DNA from: Tragulus kanchil
Lineage: Eukaryota; Chordata; Mammalia; Artiodactyla; Tragulidae
NCBI GenBank assembly: GCA_022376925.1
Contig: JAIOJX010000025.1
Location: 189,100,801-189,164,800, forward strand
DNA: 64,000 nt
Reading direction: 5' to 3'
Under the pieces are notes generated by a model. It made no database searches, had not been told where the DNA came from, and saw nothing but the letters and a program-made list of their open reading frames with translations. Position 1 is the first letter of the stretch. Each line of letters starts with the position of its first letter. Both the position numbers and the translations under genes were made by a program. Shown here piece after piece: positions 11,601 to 23,600 of the stretch.

Positions 11601-14600
11601 GTGGAACAGGTCAAAGGTGGGGCCAGAGGCGGTGGTGGAACTGGTCCCTCTGAGGCCAGGAGCTGGACACTCTGCCTGCCTGTCCCGTGTGCCGTTTCCA
11701 GCCTGAGGTCCACGCTGGAGGTGGCTGGACCTGCTCCGATGGGCCCTTCAACACTGGAGGGACGACGCGACCAGCGCGGGGCCCGCGGGGGCCACAGCCA
11801 GCAGGAGCCCAGGGGTGCTGACCGCTGGCAGCTGGGGAGCACCGAGAGCAGCACCCGCCCAAGCAGAGAGAGCCGTGGCAGCTCTTCGCTTCCAGGGCCA
11901 CCGGCTGGAAGCAGAGCCAGCACAGCAGGTATATGCTGCCAACAAGCACGTCTGTCTTAAATAACTAATTGTACTTTATCCTATAAATAAACACATGATT
12001 TAAGCATAATTCACCATGCCATGCCGACAGTGCTTTCACTAAACACACGTTATAACTTGCCAGCTTATAACAAAATTTACTCAAAGAAAAACTGAAAGAT
12101 ACACAACATAAAAAAATGCCACGTATCTTCTACCCATGATAATGACGAAAACCCACCTGAAAATAGAAGAACGCCTGGCCAAACCAGTAATGCATCACGG
12201 TGACCGCAGCTGCATCGTGTCTCAGGGGCCTCCAGATGAACTGGGTCATGATGGTCTGGATCACGAGGCTCAACACTAAGACGGGAAGATTGTGGGGTCT
12301 GAGGAGAAGTGCTGCCAGGAGAACTAAGCCGCTATAGATCTCCCAGAGGCCGACAGTCTTGACCGCGTAGTCTGTAGCAGTGATTTGAGATTTAAGCAAG
12401 TCTTTGGTGCCCGTGAACAGAATGCCAAGGACAAAGACATAAACAAAACGAGCCTCGGTAATGCCTCTAAAGAAAGCAAAACAAGTCAAATGCATTAGCA
12501 CCAGCTACAAAAATTCAAATACATACTTTGTCATGAAAACTGTCTATTGAACTGGGCTGACAATATAAGCTTCGGAGCCCACCCACTGGGGAGGCTCTGT
12601 GGAAGCTGGGGTGTCTGCCTCTGCACATTAGTCTCCCAGAACCCCCTGCCCAGAGGCTGACAGGCCTGTCCTCTGTGTGTGCACTTCCCTCATGAAGCCG
12701 GCTTACAGGAAATCTTGCTCACTTGGCCAAGGATCACTTGGGTGTTAGGCCAGAGCCATCACTTGTGACCAAAAGAACTATTTACCTGCTTTGTACAGTT
12801 AATTAGAAAACCACTGCAGTAGGATAAGGTCAAAGGGGGGGAAACCCACAAAGGTCCAAGTAATCAGAGTCATTTCAAGAAGGGGCTGGCTCCCATATCA
12901 AGGAGGACACTGGGCAGGCTGAGGGTGAACAGGAAGGAGAGCACCACTGACGCCCTGACGAGGTCCATCCCCTGCCCCGACCCGTCCAGAGCCACTGAAC
13001 CCGGCCTTCCACTCCAGCCAGGTCTGGGCTTCAGAGCGAGAAGTCAGAAGTTAATGTAGGGGATTCTAGAACACAGACAGGCAGCGGCAGCTGCGGGGAC
13101 TGAAAGGAGAGAAGCAGATTTTAGGGAGATCTAGAATGAGGGCAGCTTTAGAATCGGGGAAGATCTAGAACCAGGAAGGAGTCTAGAATCAGGATGCATC
13201 TAGAATGAGGACAGATGGGGTTGGGAATGGAAGCATTTCACAGGAAGAAGGAGAACCAGGCAGTGCACTGGCCTACGCTACGAACACCAGCAAGGTACGT
13301 GCTGTTGTCTCCATGAAAGGTAACGAAGTGATCCAAGTCTGGAAGTGAGGGATGGTGAAATAAGGCACATCCAAGAGGAAAGAGGAATGTACTCGTGTAC
13401 CACACTCTGCTCTGTCAATAAGTTCATTTGTATCATTTTTTAGATCCTGTATATAAGCAACACACACTTTGAGATTTAGAAAAACAGCCCTGGGTTGGAT
13501 GTCCTCACATGAGACATCCAGCCTTGACATCTGCCCAGAGCCTCAGACTTTGAAGTAAACAGCCTTCAGGATGTCTCCCCACCCCACCCCATGACCTTCC
13601 TGCCACGGGTAAAGGCCTGCCACTCTGCCGTCTCCTCCGCTGGGCCCTCAGCATCATCTCAATTTCCCACACCAGAGGACAGGCCCTCTTTCCAGGTGGG
13701 CTCCTCGTGTCCCTCGGCCACATAAACAATCTGGCCATAGCTCTCAGCATTCACCTTGACACCTTGTTCGAGAGGGTAATACTTGCTTTTCTTTCTCTGA
13801 CTAGCAAAACAATACCAAACGTTTAGAAAATATCCTTCTGAAACTATTCCAAAATTTGCAGAGGAAGGAATGCTTCCAAACTCACATTACAAGGCCAACA
13901 TAACTGATATCAAAACCAGACAAAGATACTGCATACAAAAAAACTGTAAGACAACACCATTGATGAACAAAGATAATAAATCATCAGCAAAACAAAGTCA
14001 TCAACACATTGTGATGAAGTAGGATTTATCCCAGGGAATCAAAGACAGTTCAATGTCCAAAGATCAATTAGTCAAAGTTATACACCATGTTAACAAAAAG
14101 AAGAATAAAACCACGTAATCCTCTCAATATATGCAGAGAAGGCTTCTGAAAAAAACTCGCCATCCATTCACGATTTTATTTTTTTATTTTTATTTTTATT
14201 TATTTATTTTGGGCAGGCGTCGGGTTGGGAAGGGAGGGGAGCGAGCGGGCCACTTCTATTGGTCTTTCTCTCTGTTCATCCGTCTTTGTTCTTTGGCTCC
14301 TGCGGGCCTCCCATCGCGGTGGCGTCTGTCGTTGCAGAGCGCCAGCTCTGGGCACATGCGCTCCAGAGCTCCGGCGCGGTAATTGGACACATCGGTCCAG
14401 CCGCTCCGCGGCACGTGGGATCTTCCCAGGCCAGGGCTCGAACCGGCGCCCCTTGCACTGCAAGGCGGTGTCCTTACCCACTGGACCACCAGGGGAAGCC
14501 CCATTCATGATTTTAGAAACTCCCCTCCCTTCCCAACCCGACGCCCGCCCAAAATAAATAAATAAATAAATCTTAAAAAAAAAAAAACTCTCCAGAAAGT

Positions 14601-17600
14601 GGGTATAGAGGGAACATTCCTCAACATAATAAAGGCCGTGTATGATAAGCCCATAGCTAGCATCATACTCTAGGGTGAAAAGAGCTAGACCAAGAACAAG
14701 ATACGGATGCCCACTCACCACTTATTCAGCATAATACTGGAAGTCCTAGCCACAGCAATCAGATAAGAAAAAGAAGTGAAAGACATCCAAACTGGAAAGG
14801 AAGAAATAAAACTGTCACTGTGAGAAGATGCCATGATACAATACACGGAAAACCCTAAAGACAGCACCAAAATACTATTGGAGCTCATCAACTCATTCAG
14901 TATAGTTGAAAGATACAAAATTAATATACAGAGATCTGTTACATTTCTATAAGTAACTAACTAAATTATTGTAAACATAAATTAAGAAAACAATCCCACT
15001 GATAACCACATCAAAAGAATAAAACACTGAGAAATAAATCTAACTAAGGAGAAAAAAGAACTGTATCCAGCAAACTGTAAGACACTCATGAAAGAAACTA
15101 AAGACAGCACAAACAGACGTGAAGACATACCGTGTTCTTGGATTAGAAGGACCTGATGTGGTCAAAATGACTGTACTACTCAAGGCAATCTATGGATTCA
15201 TTAATCTCTAACAAAATACACGTGGTATTTTTTACAAAACTAGAACAGATAATTCTCAAGTCTGTAAGGAAAAACAGAAGATCCCAAATAGCCAAGACAA
15301 CCTTGAGAAAGAAGAGCAAAGCTGGAGGGACCACATGCCTCAGCTCTGACCCACACTACACAGCCACATTGCCCCGAGCAGCGCGGACCAGGCATAAACA
15401 CACACAGCACACACACACGAGGACGGCTGGCACAGAGTGCAGAGCCCCGACAGACCCACTCTTACGTAGGGAATGTACTGACGACACAGGTGGCAACGCC
15501 ATACAATGGGGCAAAGACAGTCTCTTCAACAGCCTTACGGACACTGGAGGGAGGGAGGGAACAGGCTGTAAGACTAAGGGAGTCAAGCAGGGGCTCTGCA
15601 ACAACCTAGAGGGGTGGGGGAGGGAGGGAGACGGCAGGGAAGCTCAAGAGGGTGGGGACATATGCATCCTTAGGGCAGAGTCAGGTTGATGTGGGGGCAG
15701 TAAACAACAAAACTCTAAAAAAACTACAAAAAAAAAGACTCTCTGATAAATGGTGTTGGGAAAACTAGGAAGCTACATGCAAAAGAATCAAACTGGACAA
15801 CTCTCTCACACCACACACAAACACAAAATCAAAATGGAAAATGGATTAAAGACTTAAATGTAAGACCTGAAAGCAGAACTCAGAGACTCATCCACAACTG
15901 CTGGCCAATCACCTCATTTTTCACCATGTGCAACTGTAAGTAAGGCTTCGGAGAGCAGGCCTACATCCCAGCCTCCTGCCCCATCTCTGCTTTGTGATAA
16001 ACTCTGTAAGAGGACACTCAAGTCAAAGGGTTGGACAAAGTCAAGATTCTTCACACATTTTATGAACAAGTCCTCCAGAACGGACACTGCTTGCCCCCAC
16101 TGACATGGCTGTTAAAAACCGAGAAGGAGCCCTGAGACATGCAGAAAGCGGTGCTGACGATTCCGTCAGCAGGAGCGGCAGGAGCTCACGGATTATGGGA
16201 AAGGGCCGCGTTGCTAGGAGCTCCAAACAGACGTGAAACAACGTGGTAATTTTTGACTGTACTACTCAAGGCAATCTATGGATTCATTAATCTCTAACAA
16301 AATACACGTGGTATTTTTTACAAAACTAGAACAGATAATTCTCAAGTCTGTAAGGAAAAACAGAAGATCCCAAATAGCCAAGACAACCTTGAGAAAGAAG
16401 AGCAAAGCTGGAGGGACCACATGCCTCAGCTCTGACCCACACTACACAGCCACATTGCCCCGAGCAGCGCGGACCAGGCATAAACACACACAGCACACAC
16501 ACACGAGGACGGCTGGCACAGAGTGCAGACCCCCGACAGACCCACTCTTATGTAGGGAATGTACTGGCGACACAGGTGGCAACGCCATACAATGGGGCAA
16601 AGACAGTCTCTTCAACAGCCTTACGGACACTGGAGGGAGGGAGGAACAGGCTGTAAGACTAAGGGAGTCAAGCAGGGGCTCTGCAACAACCTAGAGGGGT
16701 GGGGGAGGGAGGGAGACGGCAGGGAAGCTCAAGAGGGTGGGGACATATGCATCCTTAGGGCAGAGTCAGGTTGATGTGGGGGCAGTAAACAACAAAACTC
16801 TAAAAAAACTACAAAAAAAAAGACTCTCTGATAAATGGTGTTGGGAAAACTAGGAAGCTACATGCAAAAGAATCAAACTGGACAACTCTCTCACACCACA
16901 CACAAACACAAAATCAAAATGGAAAATGGATTAAAGACTTAAATGTAAGACCTGAAAGCAGAACTCAGAGACTCATCCACAACTGCTGGCCAATCACCTC
17001 ATTTTTCACCATGTGCAACTGTAAGTAAGGCTTCGGAGAGCAGGCCTACATCCCAGCCTCCTGCCCCATCTCTGCTTTGTGATAAACTCTGTAAGAGGAC
17101 ACTCAAGTCAAAGGGTTGGACAAAGTCAAGATTCTTCACACATTTTATGAACAAGTCCTCCAGAACGGACACTGCTTGCCCCCACTGACATGGCTGTTAA
17201 AAACCGAGAAGGAGCCCTGAGACATGCAGAAAGCGGTGCTGACGATTCCGTCAGCAGGAGCCGGCGGCAGGAGCTCACGTAGATTATGGGAAAGTCTGGC
17301 TTTCTAGCGTGCTTCATCCCCAACTGCTAGGAGTCTACATTCATTACCAACCTCATTACTAGTTACTTCTTGGTGGTGCAAAACGAAATCCTTTACATTC
17401 TTTATTTTTAAACAATTCCTTATTTAAAAAAAATAAACCTCAGTGATGCTATTTCCAAGTTATTTGCCTCTCTCCTACCAAAACAGAGGCTAACAGAACT
17501 GGCTCACTAGAGCACTGTTAGTAACTGTTGACAAAATAACAACTCACAAAACCCAGGTCCCAATGTTCCCAAGATTACATGGCATTCTTAGTACAGAAAA

Positions 17601-20600
17601 CGTTAGAACAGGTCTAAAAGCAAATGCTTGTACACTTACTTTGTACTTCAAAGGACACTTACTTTGAAATGCTTTTGTTGTCTTGTTGCCATGGGAACAG
17701 CACATTTCCAATGGCCGCCCGGTAACAGTAGATGCCCAGCAGGCCAAACGCCATGGCCACTTTTGATGTGAGGGAGCATCTCTTCTGAACCAACACAAAA
17801 ACCACAGTGAGTGAAAGGGCGGCCAGAACAGAGAGCTCAGCCTTGTGACCCGAGCTGGAATGAAACGTAAGATGCCAGAAATGACGACCAAGGACCACTA
17901 GTAATGTTATAGATCTAAACACACAGCTTTCTAAGAATGGAACAAAGAGCTGTTAACCCAGACCCCCATCGTTCATTCACAACTAGTCTCCACTGTCAGC
18001 TCTGCACTGGTCAGGGCAACCCTGTCTGCGGGCTCTCCTTTCTGGGGCAACCCCGCTTTCCCCAAGTCACAGGTGAGGAAGTTCTGGGCACACTGCACGT
18101 CAACCTCAGGAATGTCTGCCCACCCGTAGTGGTTGCCAGAGGCTTGCCAACACTGTTAGCACTTGGGGGAAACTGACTATATGAATTACTTGGCTAGAGG
18201 AATAAATAATCTTACAGTCGTTGGTGTATAATTCCAAAAAGGAAAACCAAAAGGTTTATCTTTCAAAAGCAGTGTGCCAGCGTGTGGCTCCAGGGCCCTC
18301 TGGGGCTCGCCAAGCCCTCCCTAGGAACAAACCTGCACCCTGTGACTTCACCGATGCTCCGGAATCACCAGCAGGAGTGACCAGTTCCCTATTCTTTCCT
18401 CTGGACCTCCTCCCTCAGCAGCACTATCTGCCCCCTTCCTGAGTCCGGCGTCCTGCCGACAGTTCTAAAGTTCTCTCCAGTGATACAGCGGTGGCCTCTG
18501 CCACTCTCAGCAATAGTTTCCCACTTCTCTGTGCTCTTACTTTGGTTGTCTCTTAAGCCTTTATTGACAGTAAAACTAGTGATACAGCCAAGTGCCTGCT
18601 CTAATTTCTCCTGGTCTTCCCAGCCACTTGTAAGAGGCCCCAGAGACAGCTAAAGACCCAGCCCCAGGCTCCAGCCAGTGTGGCTGCCCCTCCTGGGGGC
18701 AGAGGGGAGAGGAGGGAGGACAGAGAGGTAGGAGCTCAGGGGGCAGAACCGCCCTCCCAGGGATTCTGGACTGCCCTTCACCCCAGCCTTGAGCCATGGG
18801 GGACGGGGCAGCAAGCGACCAACTACATCCTGCTGTAGCGATCAGTCTAAAACTTACTGGTCTTCAAACAGGAACACTGAAGTGATTCAGCAATGAAAAC
18901 CAATGTATCAGTCTAGCCTCAAATCACTTCACCTTTCAGTTCTATTCATGGGTTAGTCTTCTATTTCTTCAGATCTAAAATACCATTTCTATAGGAGAAA
19001 CAGGTCTGTGGAGGGCCTGGCCTGAGGCCACGGCTCGTTTCTCACCTGGTGAGCCAGTGCCCCAGGTCAGGCCGGTGTGTCCACTGCACACCGGTCTGGT
19101 TCAGGGACCGCAGCAGCCGGCAGCAGGCCAGAATCACCCACGGGCTCGCCAACACCATCCACCTTTCAGGGCCTCTGAGTGCTTTCAGGGAAGAGGGGTC
19201 CTTGGGCGCTCTGTCAAGCTCCCCCACTTCAGGACCAGCACGCCTGCCCTGCTGGGCCACTGAGACCCCAGCAAATGCCTCTCCCATGCATGGGCAATGT
19301 TGAGGTGCACAGTCATCTCCCAGAAAGCAGTTTCTGTAGATCTGGTGGCACAGAGCTAGACACAGCGTATTGATGAGGAAGTACCAGGTCTGGTGTTCCT
19401 CTTCGATAAAGCTGCTTGCGCCCAGACTCAACACATGGCCCACAGTCCCCAGCAAGGTGAGAAGATCTAACTCTGACCATCTTGAGGCAGACTGAGGCGG
19501 ATTCTGTGGAAAGGAAAATGCATTTTGTAAGGAAAACTCTCAACAGTCTATTTCACTGCCGCATGAGCTTACAGGGGTGGTTCACGGGACACTCTGCTGT
19601 GACAGACGCCTGCTGCTCTCACGCGCAGCCCCCACCTGCCCCCCCACCCCGCCCGCCAGGTGCCCCCAGAGGATGTGGGGAGAGCAGGCGGTCCTGCCCT
19701 GGACGGCCACTCTTCAGGTGAACGTCAGGGAGACTGCAGAGGTCTGGACCACCCCCATCTCAGTAGTGCCAGAGCTCCAAGCCCATCCCCCACACCCCCA
19801 TCCTTGCTTCTCACAGCCACTGCCCGCAACTCTAGACCAAAAACCCCAAGGGGTAGCATGAAAACCTATACTATCATATGTGAAAAAAAAAAAGCTATTG
19901 TCATTGTGCTGTGAGAAAAGTGGATCCTGCAGGGGCGCTGTGCGATGGCCTGGAGGGGTGGGATAGGGGAGATACATATGACTGGTCTGGGATCATACAT
20001 ATCTGTAAACAACAAAACTCTGTAAGAGTAAAAAGTCAAATAAAAATCTTAAAAAAAAACAAACAAAAAAACCCAAGGGGCATATTCCACCAAACCAGAC
20101 ATCTAGTTTCTCCTTGAACTTACCAGAAATCCGGATAGTTTCCATTACAGTGGTTGATATCACAGTGCTAGCCCTTAAACTAATAATAATTTAAAGCATT
20201 TTAAGTAAAGATGAGGACTCAATGGCCATCATTCAATACTAGTTGGTACTGATTAGACTAACCATGTGCACCTGGTCATGTATGGCTATGAGAGCTGGAT
20301 CATAAAGGCTGAGCACTGAAGGACTGACGCTGTTGAACTGTGGTGCTGGAGAATGCTCTAGAGAGTCCCTTGAGCAGCAGGGAGATCACACCAGTCAATC
20401 TTAAAGGAAATCAAAATATTCACTGGAATGACTGATGCTGAAGCTCCAATATTTTGGCTACCTGATGTGAAAAGCTGACTCTTTGGAAACAACCCTGATG
20501 CTGGGAGAGACTGAGGGCAGGAGGAGAAGGGGGTGGCACAGGATGAGATGGCTGGATGGCATCACCGACTCAGTGGACAGTGTGAGCAAACTCAGGAGAC

Positions 20601-23600
20601 AGTGATGGAGAAGCCTGCTGTGCTGCCATCTATGGGGCTGCAGAGTGGGGGCTCTCAACAGTCTATTTCACTGCCGCATGAGCTCAGGGCAGGCCCTGCT
20701 ACAGCCCCTCCTGCCCCACCTGCCCCCACCCCGCCCGCCAGGTGCCCCCAGAGGATGTGGGGAGAGCAGGCGGTCCTGCCCTGGACGGCCACTCTTCAGG
20801 TGAACGTCAGGGAGACTGCAGAGGTCTGGACCACCCCCATCTCAGTAGTGCCAGAGCTCCAAGCCCATCCCCCACACCCCCATCCTTGCTTCTCACAGCC
20901 ACTGCCCGCAACTCTAGACCAAAAACCCCAAGGGGTAGCATGAAAACCTATACTATCATATGTGAAAAAAAAAAAAAAGCTATTGTCATTGTGCTGTGAG
21001 AAAAGTGGATCCTGCAGGGGCGCTGTGCGATGGCCTGGAGGGGTGGGATAGGGGAGATACATATGACTGGTCTGGGATCATACATATCTGTAAACAACAA
21101 AACTCTGTAAGAGTAAAAAGTCAAATAAAAATCTTAAAAAAAAACAAACAAAAAAACCCAAGGGGCATATTCCACCAAACCAGACATCTAGTTTCTCCTT
21201 GAACTTACCAGAAATCCGGATAGTTTCCATTACAGTGGTTGATATCACAGTGCTAGCCCTTAAACTAATAATAATTTAAAGCATTTTAAGTAAAGATGAG
21301 GACTCAATGGCCATCATTCAATACTAGTTGGTACTGATTAGACTAACCATGTGCACCTGGTCATGTATGGCTATGAGAGCTGGATCATAAAGGCTGAGCA
21401 CTGAAGGACTGACGCTGTTGAACTGTGGTGCTGGAGAATGCTCTAGAGAGTCCCTTGAGCAGCAGGGAGATCACACCAGTCAATCTTAAAGGAAATCAAA
21501 ATATTCACTGGAATGACTGATGCTGAAGCTCCAATATTTTGGCTACCTGATGTGAAAAGCTGACTCTTTGGAAACAACCCTGATGCTGGGAGAGACTGAG
21601 GGCAGGAGGAGAAGGGGGTGGCACAGGATGAGATGGCTGGATGGCATCACCGACTCAGTGGACACGAGTGTGAGCAAACTCAGGGAGACAGTGATGAACA
21701 GAGAAGCCTGCTGTGCTGCCATCTATGGGGCTGCAGAGTCAGACAGGACTGAGCGACTGAACAACAACAACAGCCTAGCAGATGAAAGTGACACTGTGAA
21801 ACCAGTCAAGCCCTGGGAATCAGCTCCTCTGGGGAACCCCGTGCTCTAGCAGAAAGGGAAATGTGTGGAAAACGACAACACATGAGTTCCTCTGCCACTG
21901 GCACACGTGGAGGGCTGGGTGCCTGCGGCCCTGGGACCAGGAGCTGCACCGGGGGGCCTGGAGTCACTGCACTGGGTCCCTTGTACCCTGGGCACTTGAC
22001 CGACCTAGGACTGTCTGCGTCCCTCTCGTCACCCTGCTACCACAACCAGCTGATGAACGCAGGCGTCAGAGGCCAACGGCTGCAAAAAAAAGAGAAGTCT
22101 CGAACAAGAAACTGCATCTTCCAAGGCAGGATGAGGATGGGGTCTAAGTTCCTTTTTTTTTTTTTTCCTGTGTTTTGGGGCCACTTCTATTGGTCTTTCA
22201 TTTATCTGTCTTCATCCATCAGTGTTCTTTGGCCCCCAAGTTTCTTCTTCATCTTTGTCAGGTGCCTGTCCTTCTGCACAGTCACTCTGGACAGTCTCCT
22301 GGCCACAGTTCCAGGGACCCCATCTTTCCAACTGAGAAAGACGACAGGAAGGCTGACCACACAGGTGAGTGTGTGAAGCTGGGATGCTCAGGGGCCCAGG
22401 TGACTTGCCGCTGTGAGCATGCCCTGTCAGCTGCTACAAAGCGTAGGCCCTTTCCTCAACTCCCAGCAGCACTGCGCCTGGTACCCGCCAGGGGTTTAAG
22501 CAACATCTCATCCACGGAGTAACGGGAGCAGTCCATCCAGAAAACCAGTCTTACCTGACCCAGACACTTTCCACTGGTGAGAATCCTGGTGAGAGCAGAC
22601 ACTGCTGCACAGAACAGTGTGGAGATCAGCACCATCACTGCGCCTGCCGCCAGCCACGGGAGGCCGCACAGGTAGCACGATGCGCCCGTGGAGGTGCACA
22701 CGACGGCATGGAGCGCCGCGAGAGCCAGGAGCAGCAGGTAGAAGAGCAGCGAGCACGTGGGCGACGGCAGAGGCACGTCCAGCTCAGCCCCGCTGCTCAG
22801 CGCTCGCGGGACACTGAGCAGGAGCAGGGCGAGAACCTGGAACAGGACACAGGAGTGGTGTCCACAGCTTCGAACAGGGGGCTCCCCTGTCCCCTTTCTA
22901 GAAACACTGACACTCTATGTCCTTTAACCACCGAGTCCTGGCTGAGCTGTCCCCTCAGTTTAGCTGCGACACTGCCCGGGGAGCCATACCTCCAGGACCA
23001 GGATCATCCCCACCGCCATGGAGTAGATGTCATACTGGGCCGCTCGTTTGCTCAGGGACAGGCTCAGGGTCCTCAGGGCGTCCAAGTACTGCCTGCGAAC
23101 CTTGGTTCCCAAGTTGAAAAGAACATCTGAGTTATTTTCCTCCAAGTACAATCTGATCCAGTTCCTGTGCGATCTCTCTGACACTTTAAACTGCTCAAAT
23201 CCGGGCTCTGACGAGAAGAAAAGGCAACACCCACAAATCACCAACACGCGCACAGAAGTGTCTTCTCTGGCTTGTCAGTGACTCGTGGCACATGGCAGAG
23301 CCTGACGCTAATCAAGACAAACCCCTGGGAAGAGGGGCAGCACCGAAGGAAAACCCCAGCTGGGATGATGCCAGCCCATGCCTGCCCGTCCTTCCTCCCA
23401 CTGCCGGCCCATACCATTGACAGAAGCCCTTCATTCTTGCTTCCTGCTTGCCTCCTCCTCCCTATCCTCTTTTCTCCACTCTTCTTTCTCAAGGTGCAAG
23501 ATGAAAACAACCCACAAAAACAATGCATTAAAAGGTCCTCAGTTCTACATATCCTTCCACCTGCAGGCTCTGTGTGAGGATGGGCCTTAGCCTGCTCCAC

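Larger units (their letters stand above)
13795..15930 (+). mobile_element. L1 ORF2 remnant in intron 10, antisense to PIGG
   Basis: Plus-strand sequence typical of L1 ORF2 (reverse transcriptase and downstream), without a long open frame. It is interrupted by SINEs at 14179-14588 and partly repeated by duplication 4. Its 3' end is G-rich and passes into AACAACAAAACTCT near 15710. Confidence 0.75.
12467..17662 (-). other. PIGG intron 10
   Basis: From high to low coordinates it holds unassigned sequence (17340-17662), duplication 4, an L1 remnant with SINEs (13795-15930), and unassigned sequence with a minisatellite (12500-13790). Confidence 0.7.
19537..21740. repeat. Direct tandem duplication 5 (unit about 1115 bp) in intron 8
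   Basis: Copy A is 19537-20648 and copy B 20652-21740. The start of B lacks about 33 bases present in A, and the end of A lacks several bases present in B (near 20580-20615). The unit contains an L1 3' end and a BovB fragment. Confidence 0.94.
19504..22554 (-). other. PIGG intron 8
   Basis: Mostly tandem duplication 5 (L1 end and BovB). The rest, 21771-22554, holds a SINE fragment and otherwise nothing recognised. Confidence 0.7.

Noticed and set aside
14225..14557. Open frames with [20 protein letters not shown] peptides that recur across the window
   Set aside because: These recurring peptides are translations of the tRNA-derived SINE family and do not indicate a gene family.
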